From Zygnema cylindricum (lineage: Eukaryota > Streptophyta > Zygnematophyceae > Zygnematales > Zygnemataceae): a DNA stretch of 12,592 nt. Every line of letters starts with the position of its first letter. Position 1 is the first letter of the stretch. Made by a program: the position numbers and the translations under genes. Positions 1-7,690 of this stretch are shown piece by piece. The stretch spans positions 1 to 12,592 of the forward strand of contig JBBHKE010001733.1 of NCBI GenBank assembly GCA_037447655.1, in the 5' to 3' direction. The notes under the pieces are model-generated. The model searched no databases, was not told the DNA's origin, and saw only the letters and a list, made by a program, of their open reading frames with translations.

Positions 1-724
1 CCGAGAGAAGTCATCAACAACGACCAAAAGTATATCTACTCCCGCTCACTGTCTTAGGATTAATATGTCCACAATGCTCGATGTGAACAACCTCCAAAGG
101 ATTTTGAGCTCGATGCTTGATGTCTTTATTCGGATAGGATTTTCGAATTTGACGTCCTTTGCTACATCATCCGCATCCATTCACCTTCTCACCGGATGCG
201 AGATCCAAACCTCTTACCGAAGAATGTTGAATCATCCTCTTCAAACTTACCTTCGATGTGTGACACATCCGGTGATGCCATAAGGTAAGATCACCTATCA
301 ATTTCGAATTTTGGTGTGAAATTCCCTCGGTGGAACTTTAGATTTCGGCCTCTTCTATAAAAGCCGACTATGATTCGCATCCGTTACGACTCCTTCTCCA
401 ATTACATTTCCCTTCTCATTCCAAATCTCAATAAATTGATCACCTCTTGCAAGTAAGCTTCCACCAATCCTTTGGATTTGTGGAACACTTAACAAATTGA
501 CCAAATCGTCCATAATATAATGAGAATTTCGAAGACGATACTCCGTCGATTTCTATTTCCTATCATTATCCCATTAAAAGAGATCAAGCTGAACCGTGCC
601 AACCGTTCCAACCAAAATGACATGGCCGCTTGCTACCGTAATAAACTTTGGAATCGTAAGTTCCCTCATGTCATCAAACAAAGTGGCAGCCGTGCAAACA
701 TGGTGGGATGCCCCCGTATCAATA
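1..724 (-). pseudogene. pol: Broken copia pol start: protease and N-terminal integrase, copy A'
   Basis: The minus strand encodes an aspartic-protease D-T-G-A-S-H-H segment (active-site D-T-G codons at 720-712), a SVPQI region, and a GAG-pre-integrase segment (W-H-H-R-M-C-H-T-S, about 285-255). It then enters the integrase core and is cut by the window start. An in-frame TGA at 169-167 falls between the two Cys of the zinc-binding motif, and copy A has the same stop at 8252-8254. At the first acidic integrase position, in the H-x-D-L-C-G-P context, this copy has Glu instead of Asp. The protease frame is shifted against the gag frame upstream. In a working element this polyprotein section would be cleaved to protease and integrase; here it cannot be made whole. 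Confidence 0.85.
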
Positions 725-2020
725 ATCCACTCCTTCTCCAAATTTCCTCATCACCGAATCAAGGGTAAGGTTAAGAACCGGAAAAATATCACCGGTTTCA
801 TTACCATTGTCAAAGTAATTTACATTACCATAACCACCACCACCACCGCGACCTCCTCCTCGGCCGCCACTTCGGCCGCCTTTATCACCTCCCCTACCAC
901 CTTTTCCACCTCCAGAATCTCCACTCTTCGCATAACATTGAGGACTCCTATGCTCCCACTTTCCACAAAAATGACATTGCTTGTCTTTATCCGGACAAGA
1001 GGAAGACAAGTGTCCAAGCCAGTTACACTGATATGATTTCACATTGGAAAGATCCGAATGGACCTTCGGTGGACGACCTCGCTCCTTCTTGTTGCCTCGG
1101 CCGCCACCACCACCTCTCGGGCCACCTCCTCTACCATCGGCATAGTTAAGATTTGGGGTTTCGGGAGTAGTAGAGTTGAGAACTCCTCATCCACTTGAAA
1201 AGCCGATGGAGTTCCCTCCGAAATTTTGATAAAATTGACGATGAATCCGAAGGTGTTATCCACCTTTTCTCATAAATATCTTTAAGATGCGAATGCTTGT
1301 CTAGTAAAGCGTTAAAAACAACTGCTAATTTATCCGCTTCCAAAATAACTCGGCCATTGTTGAGTAATTGCTCGAGTATAATATTGAAGCGCTTCACGGC
1401 ATCATCCATAACTTCATTTGATTTTAAAATATTTAAAGTCCGTATAAACATATTGACCCTTGTTCCCAACTCCCTTCTCATATTGCTCCTCAAGTGCTTG
1501 TCAACACTCATGCGTCATTGGCGAAAATGATCGGCCACGGAAAAAAATCGCGATTTTCATCAAACCCGGCGTTTTGTGATATCCTTCAATCTCCATTGAA
1601 CCGTGCCTTATCTCGAGTGGCATTTTCTCTCCGTGACAATCCTCCAAAATCAGAGAATAAGTTGTCCCAAAATAAATTTCTTCCAGCCATGGTGGGTAAA
1701 AGGCCACGAATTTCCTCGACATATTATAATTTTCTTCGCTTTCCAATCCTTCGTCAAACTCGGAGTCTTCTTATTCTATCTTCGACTTTCCATTTCCTTA
1801 TCCTCTTTTTTATCTCACTCTCATTAGCTTATCCTCTAAAGGGACCGGCAGCTGGAAAGAGAGTGTTTTCTTTGCTCTCACTCGGTTGAGTTTGAAAACG
1901 GGAATCTACATATCTCATAAGTGTATCAAACATTTCCTCAAATTTTCTCTCCGTATTCCGGGTCTCCTCAAATTGAGAACCCAAAAAGCTGAACTCTCTT
2001 GCTGTCTCCAAAGTCGACAT
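725..2020 (-). pseudogene. gag: Broken copia gag (capsid/nucleocapsid), copy A'
   Basis: The likely start is the ATG ending at 2020, about 63 nt inside the primer-binding site. The first open piece (2020-1829) encodes 63 residues, acidic and probably helical, with no family hallmark I recognise. Several stops and frame changes follow. Pieces at 1746-1501 and 1511-1146 match copy A gag, sharing SNEVMDD-like, KRFNIILEQLLNNGR and ADKLAV segments. The nucleocapsid part (1042 downward) has two CCHC zinc knuckles. The second is intact (C-x2-C-x4-H-x4-C). In the first, the codon for the first Cys reads Ser, where copy A keeps Cys. Gly-rich, Arg/Lys-dotted stretches flank the knuckles. In an intact element Gag would form the cytoplasmic particle and bind RNA; this copy is a relic. 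Confidence 0.87.
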
Positions 2021-2082
2021 GGGGGAAGGAGTATTTCAATTTTTTTCCTCCCCATGCGTCCCCCTCTATCTCCAAAGCACTA

Positions 2083-2094
2083 GCTTCGATACCA
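2083..2094 (-). other. Primer-binding site, initiator tRNA-Met type, degenerate
   Basis: Two bases inside the LTR end, the minus strand reads TGGTATCGAAGC. The usual plant copia site complementary to the 3' end of initiator tRNA-Met is TGGTATCAGAGC, so 10 of 12 bases match. Position and near match support a tRNA-iMet-primed element. Copy A has lost the matching site with its 5' end. Confidence 0.8.
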
Positions 2095-2096
2095 AT

Positions 2097-2735
2097 TGTA
2101 GGATCTTAAGCAAAAGACATTCACTCGAAATAAATTAACAAAACATAAATCATTACACAACGGAAGCTCATAAAGACAAGAGGAATATTTAGCTAAATGG
2201 GTTTATAAGTGTTCTTGGCCGAAACCTCTTTACATCATCTCTCTTCTCTCTCTTCTCTCTCTTTTTGTAATAATCCATATTCCAAGGTTAATCCTCTAGC
2301 ATTAAACACTCTGAGATTCATATTTTGCAGCTTCATAGTGGTGTCTATATACTCGCTACTCTGCACTAACATACAACAAGGTAAGATACGCAGGACTTAG
2401 CATAGCGACAAACTCTGTCCCTAACTGACTGTCGCACAGTGTAAAGAAGTTTCCACGAAGGAAGGCGCACGCGCTTTCTTTCTTCGAAACGTCTAACTCC
2501 AAAAGTTGACTTTAGAAGTGTCGCTTCATGAACACACCTTCACGCAAAATCAAACACCTTCGCATGAAAACAAAAGTCACCCGAAACGAAATAGTATGTT
2601 TCGTTCGCGAACGTCTCAAATTGTGTCGCGAAACGTCATCGCACATTTTGTACGATGACGTGACACTTCACGTCCAACAAATAAATGTTGGTATGACGTT
2701 TCGCAAAAATACCGCGAAATGACAATATCCCAACA
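2097..2735 (-). repeat. 5' LTR of copia copy A'
   Basis: This 639-bp repeat, read on the minus strand, begins TGTTGGGATATTG and ends CTTAAGATCCTACA, with the TG...CA ends of LTRs. It aligns end to end with the plus-strand LTR at 11035-11676, with many substitutions and small indels. It directly precedes a primer-binding site, which makes it a 5' LTR. A pyrimidine microsatellite of TCTCT type (about 2236-2268 on plus) is expanded here compared with the other LTR. The U3 part is rich in CG-containing motifs and holds an inverted repeat with paired TGACG motifs at 2633-2661. Confidence 0.93.
2346..2351 (-). promoter_or_regulatory. Candidate TATA box of the A' LTR
   Basis: TATATA on the minus strand sits in a block (GTAGCGAGTATATA) that is conserved in the second LTR at 11410-11423. 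Its place in the second half of the LTR and its conservation between diverged copies fit the U3 promoter of a copia element. No transcription start can be read from sequence alone. Confidence 0.55.
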
Positions 2736-3107
2736 TAGGCGACCAGGACCGTATGCCTACATTACAAAATTCACGATTCGGGGACTAAAACCCTTCCTAA
2801 CTTCCTGGAAATGAGTGAACCTCCAAGGGTTCACGACTTAAATTACAACCAATCCGTGTGCGTCGCCAAAATTTTGAAATCTTGTGTCACGTCACGCTCA
2901 GTCTGCGACAAAAATTTTTATGTACGGTCGCCGTAACTCACGGGACCTATTCAATTCCGAACCTCCGTGTAATTCGCAGCGGTTACACTTCGAACGTACA
3001 CATTCGTACCTGCGCGCAACCATATTTAAACAAAAAAAAAAAATTAGTGTGGCGGTAGCTCATAATTCGAGGTACCATGTCTGATATTTATGTGCCGATA
3101 CGATACG
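2736..3107. other. Unassigned stretch between LTR and pyrimidine tract
   Basis: No gene, RNA or known repeat is recognised. Only very short open frames occur, and they overlap on several frames without codon signal. An A-run lies at about 3031-3042. The stretch may be flanking DNA into which A' inserted. Confidence 0.4.
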
Positions 3108-3472
3108 GCATGACGTCTCTATCTCGTCTCTTTCTTTTCTCCTTCCTCGCACATCTATCTCTCTCCCCCTCTCGCACTTTTTCTCTCTTTTATCTCCCTC
3201 ACCACCTCTTTTTCCTCTCATATACTCTCCCTCTCTTTTCTCTTCTCCTCCCCCCTCTCCATCTACCCTTCTCCGTCTTCCCTTCTATCGCTCTCCCTCC
3301 CTCCCTCTCCCCTTTTAACCCCCACCGACCCTCTCTCCTCCCCTCCGTCTGCCCCTCCCCTCTCCGTTCTCCCCTCCCCTCTAACACCTTTCTCCTACGA
3401 TTCCTCCTCGACACTCCCTCTCCTTGTTTTCCTACCCTCCCCCCCCCCCCCCCTTTTCTTTTTAAGGCACAA
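3108..3472 (+). repeat. Long polypyrimidine tract with a C15 run
   Basis: About 365 bp of the plus strand are almost purely C and T, interrupted by a few A or G, with 15 consecutive C at 3439-3453. The strand bias creates open frames on both strands (Ser/Leu/Pro-rich on plus, Arg/Gly/Glu-rich on minus) that I treat as artefacts. Similar but shorter CT tracts occur inside the long units of the adjoining tandem array at about 3914-4001 and 4320-4407, so this tract may be related to them. Confidence 0.85.
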
Positions 3473-3494
3473 GTTCCCATTTGCAAAAAAAATA

Positions 3495-4600
3495 AACATT
3501 TAACATTAGAGGCTGGAAATGGACTATTCGACATAAGACATTAGGACGGATTTTTGAAAATGTGCAAGGGAAATTGGCAATTGAATGGTTGCATTTTGAA
3601 TGTTATACATGAAAAATTAGAATTTTATATTCCTCTCAATTATCTAGAAGATCGTTTAACATTTAGCAATTTAGACTGGAAATCGGATGTTCCTCAAAAG
3701 ACACTATGATGGATTTTGGCCAATGTGCATTGAGGATTGGTCATTGTATGTTTACATTTTAACATTATACATTCAAAAATTGTTTTTTTTTTTTCTCGCA
3801 ATTATTTTTAGAATAATTGAACATTTAGCACTAGAGACTGGATAGTAACAATTCAATAAGAGATATTAGAATGGATTTTGGGCAATGTACATTGGAGATT
3901 AGCCATTGAATGCTCTTTCTCGCTCTTTTTTTTTCTTCTCCTCTCCCTCTTCCTCTCTCCCTCTTGCCCCCTTTTCCTTTTCCTCTTCCTTTCTTTCTCT
4001 ATTTGAATATGATATATCCAAAATTAGAATTATTTTTTCCTCTCAAATATTTGTAAAATGATTGAACATTTACCATTGGAGATTGGAACTTGACTAATCG
4101 ACACAGGATATTAAGATGGATTTTGGCCAATGTGCATTGGATATTGGTCATTGTATGTTGACATTTGAGTATTATACATCCAAAAATCGTTTTTTTTTTT
4201 CTCATAAATATTTGTAGAATAATTGAACATTTAGCATTAGAGACTGGATAGTAACAATTCGATAAAAGATATTAGGATGGATTTTGGGCAATGTACATTG
4301 GAGATTGGCCATTGAATGTTCTTTCTCGCTCTTTCTTTTTCTTCTCCTCTCCCTCTTCCTCTCTCTCTTTCTCCCCATTTTCCTTTTCCTCTTCCTTTCT
4401 TTCTCCATTTGAATATGATACATCTAAAATAAAAATTTGATTTTCCTCCAAAATATTTATAAAATGATTGAACATCTAGCACTCGAGAATGGAACTTCAT
4501 TATCCGACATAAGATATTAGGATGGATTTTTGGCAATTTGAATTATATATTGGCCATTGAGTGTTGGCACTGTACATGAATATAGTTATACATTGCACAA
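3495..4600 (+). repeat. Tandem array with a roughly 406-bp higher-order repeat
   Basis: Units begin with AACATTTA or close variants. Unit starts are 3495 (163 bp), 3658 (162), 3820 (245), 4065 (161), 4226 (245) and 4471 (partial, decaying by about 4600). Every unit has a core like GATGGATTTTGGCCAATGTG and an end near AGAATAATTG. Long units 3 and 5 carry an extra CT-rich segment of about 83 bp between the core and the GAATATGATA block. Short plus long units form two successive higher-order copies, 3658-4064 and 4065-4470, which resemble each other more than short and long units do. No protein or transposon signature is seen; minus-strand Lys/Arg/Glu-rich open frames here come from the CT segment. 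Confidence 0.9.
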
Positions 4601-4782
4601 ATACGAATATATAATAAATACAAACATTAACAAATGATTAAAATACAATGAACGTTGGCATTATACAATCAAAATTACAATTTTGATTTTGTAATCTGAC
4701 GTTGGACGTTAGGCATTAAACTTGGAACATTGCAGTTTGGACATAGGATAAACATTCAATATAAACAATGCTCTAGTGAACT
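4601..4782. other. AT-rich unassigned stretch
   Basis: AT-rich DNA following the last recognisable array unit. CATTG and TTGGCAT-like words echo the array, so it may be decayed array sequence. No gene is visible. Confidence 0.3.
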
Positions 4783-4945
4783 GATGATTGGTGTTGGTGG
4801 TATTTTTGCTCAATTTGGCTTTTTTACAAATTATGTGGAAGATACCAGTTAACCTACGTCATCGATGATTGGTGTTGGTGGCATTTTTTGCTCAATTTGG
4901 CTTTTTTACAAATTATGTGTAAGATACCAATTAACCTGCGTCATC
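4783..4945 (+). repeat. 81-bp tandem duplication
   Basis: Two adjacent near-identical copies, 4783-4863 and 4864-4945, both start GATGATTGGTGTTGGTGG and end near CGTCATC. They differ by a few substitutions and one T-run length change. An 11-bp direct repeat (TCATCATTTTG, 4941-4951 and 4952-4962) follows at the end. Confidence 0.93.
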
Positions 4946-4962
4946 ATTTTGTCATCATTTTG

Positions 4963-5365
4963 TCTACAGTTTAGAATGGAAAGCATGATCCCTACAAAGT
5001 ATAACAATCAATATTTACGAAAAAATGTTTGACAAGGCACATATATGATAGTGAAAGTTCTACATAGCAATCATTCCACAAAATTGGTCAATATTAAAAT
5101 GTAACCATCCTAATCGACAACATGTTCACTTGCAACAAGCTTGTCAGATGATTCATTAAATCCATATAAATTTATATTCAAGGCACAATCTCTTTCATTG
5201 AAAAAGACAACAAATTAACCATTTTTCTAGCCACTGCAAAACAAAAAAAAACAAAAGAACAAAAACTACCACAAATTAGTTTTTGAACCGCCTCAATTGA
5301 ATACCCATAGCCCAAAAATCCCTAGAAAACAACTCAACTAAATCTTATTTCCCAATCCCAATCGA
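4963..5365. other. AT-rich unassigned stretch
   Basis: No open frame of note, no repeat copy and no RNA signature recognised. Several A-runs occur around 5237-5265. It is probably decayed intergenic DNA. Confidence 0.35.
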
Positions 5366-5704
5366 GTTCTTTTGCAACTTCTCACTCCTGATGTCCTTAG
5401 GAGTCATGCACCCTTTAATAGCCGTACAATTCACTATTTTGCTACCCGCCGAACACGTGCAAGCATTGCAACGGTCGCCAACCGTCGGGACTTTTGTGAT
5501 TCCGGGAAATTAAAACTTGGGACCCAATTGGGCCCTCCCGCAACACACGGTGGATATTGCGGATCGGCTCCGCCACCGACACAATTCCCTAGGTCAACGA
5601 CGACTTTATTAATCGTCACGCCGACTGTAGAAACCATACACGTGTCAAATTGCGGCGGACACGTCTTTATCACTTTTGTCTTTTTCGCGTCCACATAACA
5701 CGTG
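5366..5704. other. Unassigned, CpG-richer open stretch left of repeat R
   Basis: Base composition is more GC- and CpG-rich than the AT-rich DNA to the left. It is open on both strands: plus 5372-5698 (108 residues) and minus 5694-5434 (86 residues with scattered Cys and Gly). I recognise no domain in either, and simultaneous openness argues against real coding. It may be the left portion of the longer repeat to which R belongs. Confidence 0.3.
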
Positions 5705-5865
5705 GGTCCTTTGTGGCATTGGCAGTACGGCAGATGCGACTTGAGATCCGTCGTTTAAGTACAAGTGTCGCAGTACGGCGAATTCATTCCCAATCTTGTC
5801 GTACCAACGGCGTACAAAACGTCGATGCTCTAACAAGTGATGGTGCATTTTTGGTGCAAAGAGTC
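5705..5865 (+). repeat. Repeat R, copy 1
   Basis: This 161-bp segment aligns with 11677-11837 in the same orientation. Shared words include CATTGGCAGTACGGCA, GAGATCCG, GTCGTACC, CTCTAACAAGTGAT and AAAGAGTC, with roughly a fifth to a quarter of positions differing. The outer ends are an imperfect inverted repeat (GGTCCTTTG against GACTCTTTG), which hints at a MITE-like element. However, copy 1 ends exactly where an LTR-like sequence begins and copy 2 starts exactly at an LTR end. R may therefore be only the overlap of two truncated copies of a longer repeat. Confidence 0.85.
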
Positions 5866-6165
5866 TGAAGGATCTTACAAAAATTCAAAGTGCAAGATAA
5901 CAGCGGAAGCATTCAAGGAATTCACAAAAGAGAGAGCAGTCCATAGAAGCGAATATATTTCATATAAGTTTTTCCCCATAAAATTTATCTTACCCTCTCC
6001 CCCTAAGTTGCACTATATAGTACACCAACCGTAACGTCACTACTGTAAACTATAAACCAAAGCAAACATAAAAAGCGCACGAAGTGCCTACAAATCAAAT
6101 CGGGACTACACGCGAAACTACATATTACGAAAGCACTAAACATTCGTAGACTCAAAACCGTACAA
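5866..6165 (-). repeat. Probable LTR fragment of copia element B
   Basis: Read on the minus strand, this ends with a GCTTCCGCTGTTATCTTGC block and GTAAGATCCTTCA. The family A LTR end has the comparable GCTTCCGCTGTGTAATG block and CTTAAGATCCTACA. A TATA-like ACTATATAGT lies at 6012-6021. The CA end abuts repeat R at 5865/5866, as expected for an insertion boundary. The other end is not defined: RNase H coding stops at about 6165 and the pol C-terminus that should precede an LTR is missing, so part of the element is deleted. No second copy is present to prove that it is an LTR. Confidence 0.5.
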
Positions 6166-6701
6166 TTGCTGCAATATAGATAGCAGCTTGATTATCACAA
6201 AAAACATTTTGAGTTCCAGACTTCATGAACCCAAGTTCTTCAAGAAGAGATTTAACCCACATTAATTCTTTGGTGGCAGCACAAGAAGCCATGTATTCAG
6301 CCTCTATAGTGGACTGAGCAACTACTTTTTGTTGCTTGCTACTCCAAATACATGCACCGGATCCAATTTGCAACACATATCAAGTCGTACACCTCCTTAA
6401 AGGCACATCTCCATAACTAGCATCAATCCAAGTGGTGATGTTAGTGTGCTCCCCTCCCAAATGCAACCATAATTCCCCTGTCCCCACCAGATACCTCATC
6501 ACCCTTTTGGCAGCCTCCCACTCTCTCTTTCTTGGTTCATTTAGATTTCTACTAAGGACACGTACAGCTGCAGCTATACCGGACGGGTACAGTTCATAAA
6601 ATAAATTAAACTGCCTACAATCTGCCGATAAGGGATATTTTCCATAACTTTTCTTTCTATCTCATCCATCTCATCATTAATGATGGCTCCAATTACGCTG
6701 T
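6166..6701 (-). pseudogene. pol: Copia element B: C-terminal reverse transcriptase and RNase H fragment
   Basis: The minus strand encodes the end of a copia reverse transcriptase (Y-R-Q-I-V-G-S-L-I-Y then C-T-R-P) and RNase H with W-S-S-K-Q-Q, the Q-S-T-I-E-A-E-Y block containing the catalytic Glu, and C-D-N-Q-A-A with its Asp. The C-T-R-P part is followed by a one-base deletion at about 6578-6580, and a TGA interrupts RNase H at 6382-6380. Coding similarity stops abruptly after Y-I-A at about 6165 and, at the other end, at about 6702 where plus-strand copy A begins. Residues differ clearly from copy A RNase H (W-S-S-R-L-Q, S-T-D-S-E-Y), so this is another copia lineage. It is a truncated relic. 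Confidence 0.9.
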
Positions 6702-6702
6702 G

Positions 6703-7690
6703 TGGAAGAAATTTATTTCAGGCCAATTTATTCTCAAGAAGCTTTGGAGGATTGTCAATGGAGAAGAGAAAATGCCACTCGAGAGTAAGGCACGTGCTCA
6801 ATGGAGGTTGAAAGATACTGCGGCAACGACCGGTTTGATGAAGAATTGCACTTCTTCCGTGCTTGATCATTTCCTCCCTCACGGTACGGCCCATGAGTGT
6901 TGGCAAGCACTTGAGGAGCAATATGAGAAAGGCGTTGAGAACAAGGGTCAATATGTTTATACGGACTTCATGAATTTTAAAATCAAATCAAATCAAATGA
7001 AGTGATGGATGATGTCATAAAGCGCTTCAATATAATACTCGAGCAATTACTCAACAATGGTCGAGTTATTTTGGATGCGGATAAATTAGCAGTTGCTCTT
7101 AACGCTTTGCTGGACAAGGTTTCGCATATTAAAGCTTGTTTACGAGCGAAGGCGGATAATACCTTTGGATTCACCGTCAGTTTTATCAAAATGTCGGAGG
7201 GAACTCCATCGGCTTCTTCAGGTGGAGGAGGAAGAGTAACTAACTCTACTACTCCCGAAACCCCGGATATTAACTTTGCCGATGGTAGAGGAGGTGGTAA
7301 AGGAGGTGGCTCGAGAGGTGGTGGCGGCCGAAGTAACAAGAAGGAGCAAGGTCGTCCACGGAAAGTTCCTTCGGATCATTCCAATGTGACATGCTACCGG
7401 TGTAACCGGCTTGGACACTTGTCTTATTCTTGTCCGGATAAAGACAAACAATGTCATTTTTGTGGTAAGTGGGGGCATACGAGTCCTCAATGTTATGCGA
7501 AGAGTGGAAATTCCGGAGGTGGAAGAGGAGGTAGAGGAGGTGATAGAGGCGGTCGAGGAGGAGACCGTGGTGGCGGTCGAGGTTATGGTAATGCAAGTTA
7601 CTTTGACTATGGTGATAAAACCGGTGATGTTTTTCCGGTTCTTAACCTTATACTTGATTCGGTGAGTAGTGAAGAAAATTTAGAGAAAGA
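6703..7690 (+). pseudogene. gag: Broken copia gag, copy A
   Basis: The first part (6703-7005) matches A' gag, including the CWQALEEQYEKG segment, and ends in a premature stop. The frame resumes at 7002. The break coincides with a CAAAT triplication (about 6985-6999), where A' has a single unit, so slippage of 10 bases shifts the frame. The second part carries a Gly/Arg-rich stretch and then two CCHC zinc knuckles (C-x2-C-x4-H-x4-C) at 7392-7433 and 7452-7493, both with all ligands. A longer repeat of Gly-Gly-Arg and Gly-Gly-Asp-Arg follows (about 7510-7585). The knuckles would bind element RNA in the particle. Gag runs into protease without a stop in this frame. The N-terminus is lost at the junction with element B. 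Confidence 0.92.

Larger units (their letters stand above)
1..2735 (-). mobile_element. Ty1/copia LTR retrotransposon copy A', 5' part, degenerate
   Basis: Read on the minus strand this is LTR (2735-2097), primer-binding site, gag with zinc knuckles, protease with a D-T-G site and the start of integrase, which is the Ty1/copia order. The window edge cuts it inside integrase; reverse transcriptase, RNase H and the other LTR would lie to the left. It aligns with plus-strand copy A (6703 to about 8430) through gag, protease and integrase, and with the LTR at 11035-11676, so both belong to one family in inverted orientation. Stops and frame changes break gag and pol, so it cannot encode its own proteins. 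The target-site duplication cannot be tested because only one end is present; the flank beside the LTR is TAGGC in plus-strand orientation. Confidence 0.93.

Noticed and set aside
596-1036. 146-residue plus-strand Thr/Ser-rich open frame
   Set aside because: It is antisense to the Gly-rich nucleocapsid of the minus-strand copia gag.
3077-3544. 155-residue plus-strand open frame, Ser/Leu/Pro-rich
   Set aside because: It lies in the pyrimidine tract, where stop codons are rare by composition; the complementary strand is open too and no domain is visible.
4202-4536. Minus-strand Lys/Arg/Glu-rich open frames
   Set aside because: They are the complement of the CT segment in tandem-array units, and the same pseudo-peptide recurs with the repeat.
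3495-4600. Regular spacing suggestive of a CRISPR array
   Set aside because: Units are 160-245 bp, similar along their whole length, with no short repeat plus unique spacer pattern and no cas genes.
5434-5694. Minus-strand Cys/Gly-containing frame that might be a host protein fragment
   Set aside because: The plus strand is equally open, no family is recognised, there is no start or splice context, and the region adjoins a repeat.
5861-5865. GAGTC as a target-site duplication of element B
   Set aside because: GAGTC also ends repeat R copy 2, but there it belongs to R, and no second B LTR exists with which to pair it.
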